Source of the DNA: Anaerolineae bacterium
Lineage (GTDB): Bacteria > Chloroflexota > Anaerolineae > E26-bin7
NCBI GenBank assembly: GCA_029933115.1
Contig: JAOZOT010000181.1
Span: forward strand, 1-6,994
Length of the DNA stretch: 6,994 nucleotides
Direction: 5' to 3'
Part shown: piece by piece, positions 5,557 through 6,994 of the stretch
Layout: every line of letters begins with the position of its first letter
Numbering within the stretch: the stretch's first letter is position 1
Notes under the pieces: generated by a model
The model's input: only the letters and a program-made list of their open reading frames with translations
The model's database searches: none
What the model was told of the DNA's origin: nothing
Translations under genes and position numbers: made by a program

Positions 5557-6900
5557 ATGAGTTTGCGCTCGTTCATTGCCAAGGCCCAAAAAACCGGCCA
5601 CCTGGTGACCATCACCAAAGAAGTTGACCCATACTTGGAGATGGCCCGTGTCATCAACGCCCTCGACGGTCAACCGGTGCTCTTCACCAAAGTCAAAGGC
5701 TCATCCTATCAAGTCATCTCCGGTCTTTGCTCTGCCAGAGAGTACCTTGCCCTCGACCTGGGCGTTGACCGGGATCAGCTTCTGTTCGCCCTAATCCAGG
5801 CCCTGGAGAACCCCATCGCCCCGCCGATAGTCGCCTCGGCCCCCTGTCAAGAGGTAGTTGAGGAAGAGGTGAACCTGGATACCCTGCCTATCCTGACCCA
5901 CCTGCCTGATGACGGCGGACCTTACGTCACGGCCGGGGTGGTCATCGTCAAAGACCCTGACTACGGGCGCAACATGTGCTTCCATCGCCTGATGCGCATC
6001 GGGCCTCGCCAGTTCGCAGCCCGCATAGTCGAGGGGCGAGGGACCGCTACGGCCCTCCAGAAAACGTCAGACGAGCTGGAAGTCGCTATCTGTCTGGGCA
6101 ACTCTATCCCGGTGCTGCTGGCGGCGGCCATGTCGCCCCCCAAAGGGGTGGACGAACTGAGCATCGCCAACGCCCTGCGCCCCACCCCCCTGGTCAAATG
6201 CCGCACCGTAGACCTGGAGGTGCCGGCCGATTCCGAGTTCGTCTTGGAGGGGCGCATCACCCGGCGCACTGTCGCCGAAGGCCCCTTCATTGACCTGACC
6301 GAGACCTGGGACATCGTGCGCCAACAGCCGGTCATCGAAATTGATTGCCTCACCCATCGCCGCCATGCCATCTACCACGCCCTTTTGCCCGGTCGCATGG
6401 AGCACAAGCTGCTCATGGGTATGCCCCGCGAGCCGACTATCTACGCTGCGGTGAACCAGGTCTGCCGGTGCAAAAACGTTCTGATCACGCCGGGAGGCAT
6501 GTCCTGGCTCCACGCTGTGGTGCAAATTGTCAAGCAGGCTCCCGACGATGGGCGTAAGGCTATCGCCGCCGCTTTTCGCGGACACACTTCCCTCAAACAC
6601 GTCGTGGTGGTAGACGAGGATGTTGACCTCTTCGACCCGGCCGAGGTGGAGTGGGCCATCGCCACCCGTTTCCAGGCCGACCGTGACCTGGTCGTGCTGG
6701 AAGACCAGCCTTCCAGCTCCCTTGACCCCTCGGCCACCCACATCCCCGGCCAGAAAACTCGTACCAGCAAAATGGGATTGGACGCCACCATCCCCTGGCA
6801 CAAGCCCACAGGCGAACTGCGCACCAAGGAGGAACGAGAAGGGTTCAAAAAGGTAGGGTATGGGAAAGTAGATGTATCCGTCTACCGTGCCTCTGGGTAG
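5557..6900 (+). CDS. ubiD: UbiD-family prenyl-FMN-dependent decarboxylase, archaeal-type subgroup
   Basis: A 447-residue protein of the UbiD family, which reversibly decarboxylates alpha,beta-unsaturated or aromatic acids using prenylated FMN made by UbiX. The symbol is used at family level only. Family segments seen: GPYVTAGVVIVKDPDYGRNM and the following CFHRLMR (121-147), VPADSEFVLEGRI (222-234), EGPFIDLTETWDIVRQQPVI (241-260), LLPGRMEHKLLMGMPREP (277-293), GGMSWLHAVVQI (313-324), and a C-terminal block with SSSLDPSA and SKMGLDATIPW. It is shorter than E. coli UbiD (about 497). The EGPF-x-D-x-T-x-x-x-DIVR wording and the EHKLLMG segment resemble archaeal UbiD proteins, a group that includes anhydromevalonate phosphate decarboxylase. 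The exact substrate cannot be read from sequence, and a role in ubiquinone synthesis is unlikely. No UbiX gene is in the window. I start at ATG 5557 because of its ribosome binding site and because the extra 14 codons from TTG 5515 show no family similarity. Confidence 0.92.
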   Translation: MSLRSFIAKAQKTGHLVTITKEVDPYLEMARVINALDGQPVLFTKVKGSSYQVISGLCSAREYLALDLGVDRDQLLFALIQALENPIAPPIVASAPCQEVVEEEVNLDTLPILTHLPDDGGPYVTAGVVIVKDPDYGRNMCFHRLMRIGPRQFAARIVEGRGTATALQKTSDELEVAICLGNSIPVLLAAAMSPPKGVDELSIANALRPTPLVKCRTVDLEVPADSEFVLEGRITRRTVAEGPFIDLTETWDIVRQQPVIEIDCLTHRRHAIYHALLPGRMEHKLLMGMPREPTIYAAVNQVCRCKNVLITPGGMSWLHAVVQIVKQAPDDGRKAIAAAFRGHTSLKHVVVVDEDVDLFDPAEVEWAIATRFQADRDLVVLEDQPSSSLDPSATHIPGQKTRTSKMGLDATIPWHKPTGELRTKEEREGFKKVGYGKVDVSVYRASG

Positions 6901-6920
6901 TCGCCCTCTGCCGGCCCTGC

Positions 6921-6938
6921 CTGGTGATCAATCGCCAG
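6921..6938. other. 18-bp inverted repeat just after the UbiD-family gene
   Basis: CTGGTGATCAATCGCCAG is a near-perfect palindrome, with seven of eight arm positions complementary plus one G-U in RNA. It lies 20 bases past the stop codon. It could be part of a transcript end, but the loop is tiny and no T-run follows, so it is not called a terminator. Confidence 0.35.
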
Positions 6939-6962
6939 ACTGACAGCGTGTCTGAAAAATGC

Positions 6963-6990
6963 TCGTAGTGGCGACTTGAGTCGCTAACGA
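6963..6990. repeat. REP/MITE-like palindromic element near the right edge
   Basis: The bases from 6963 to 6990 fold as GCGACT-TG-AGTCGC (6971-6984), extended by TG with TA and then, past a two-base AG bulge, by TCGT (6963-6966) pairing with ACGA (6987-6990). That is about 12 paired positions in 28 bases. Short palindromes with a GCGACT/AGTCGC core are, from memory, common intergenic repeats in Chloroflexota-type genomes. A single copy in this window cannot prove that it is repeated. The element may continue beyond the window. Confidence 0.4.
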
Positions 6991-6994
6991 CCGG

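Noticed and set aside
6067..6801. Minus-strand open frame of 244 codons inside the UbiD-family gene
   Set aside because: It is antisense to a clear UbiD-family reading and shows no family features of its own.
1..6994. CRISPR array, prophage or IS transposase
   Set aside because: No regularly spaced direct repeats, no integrase or transposase reading frame and no phage genes are present.

Overview
The window is about 7 kb of bacterial DNA with moderately high GC. It holds three well-supported complete gene units plus the first codons of a fourth gene. The gene set is a cytosolic multi-GAF hybrid histidine kinase, an archaeal-type UbiD decarboxylase, and a small Phd/DUF5678-like gene coupled to a retropepsin-like gene. 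With SD-led starts and sigma70-type promoters, this best fits a Chloroflexota-like (Anaerolineae or Roseiflexus-type) bacterium. That placement is inferred from gene style only; there is no rRNA or marker gene here.

Layout from left to right. Positions 1-42 (minus) are the first 14 codons of a gene running off the left edge. It has a strong ribosome binding site and a perfect-consensus TTGACA/17 bp/TATAAT promoter at 122-150, with a 19-bp dyad just behind the -35 box. Positions 280-4557 (plus) encode a 1425-residue hybrid kinase: REC, PAS, four GAF domains, PAS, HisKA, HATPase, REC. It has no membrane segments and no DNA-binding output. A 52-bp convergent gap (4558-4609) has weak dyad symmetry but no clear terminator. 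On the minus strand, 5415 down to 4610 is a compact two-gene operon. Its first gene joins an N-terminal Phd/YefM antitoxin-like domain to a C-terminal DUF5678-like domain. Its second gene, overlapping by ATGA, is a small DTGA aspartic protease of the retropepsin type. The operon has its own near-perfect promoter (5435-5463), which shows that translation starts at GTG 5415 and not at the longer TTG. Positions 5557-6900 (plus) encode a 447-residue UbiD-family decarboxylase of the archaeal-like subgroup, divergent from the operon. The last 94 bases are non-coding and hold two palindromes; the second resembles a dispersed REP/MITE-type element.

The genes do not form one pathway. The kinase would sense small ligands or redox/light-type cues in the cytosol and pass phosphate through its own or partner receiver domains. 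The UbiD enzyme would decarboxylate an unsaturated acid using prenylated FMN, perhaps in isoprenoid synthesis through anhydromevalonate phosphate. The small minus-strand pair is the least understood part and the best candidate for an undescribed system: a toxin-antitoxin-like module in which the usual toxin position is taken by an aspartic protease.
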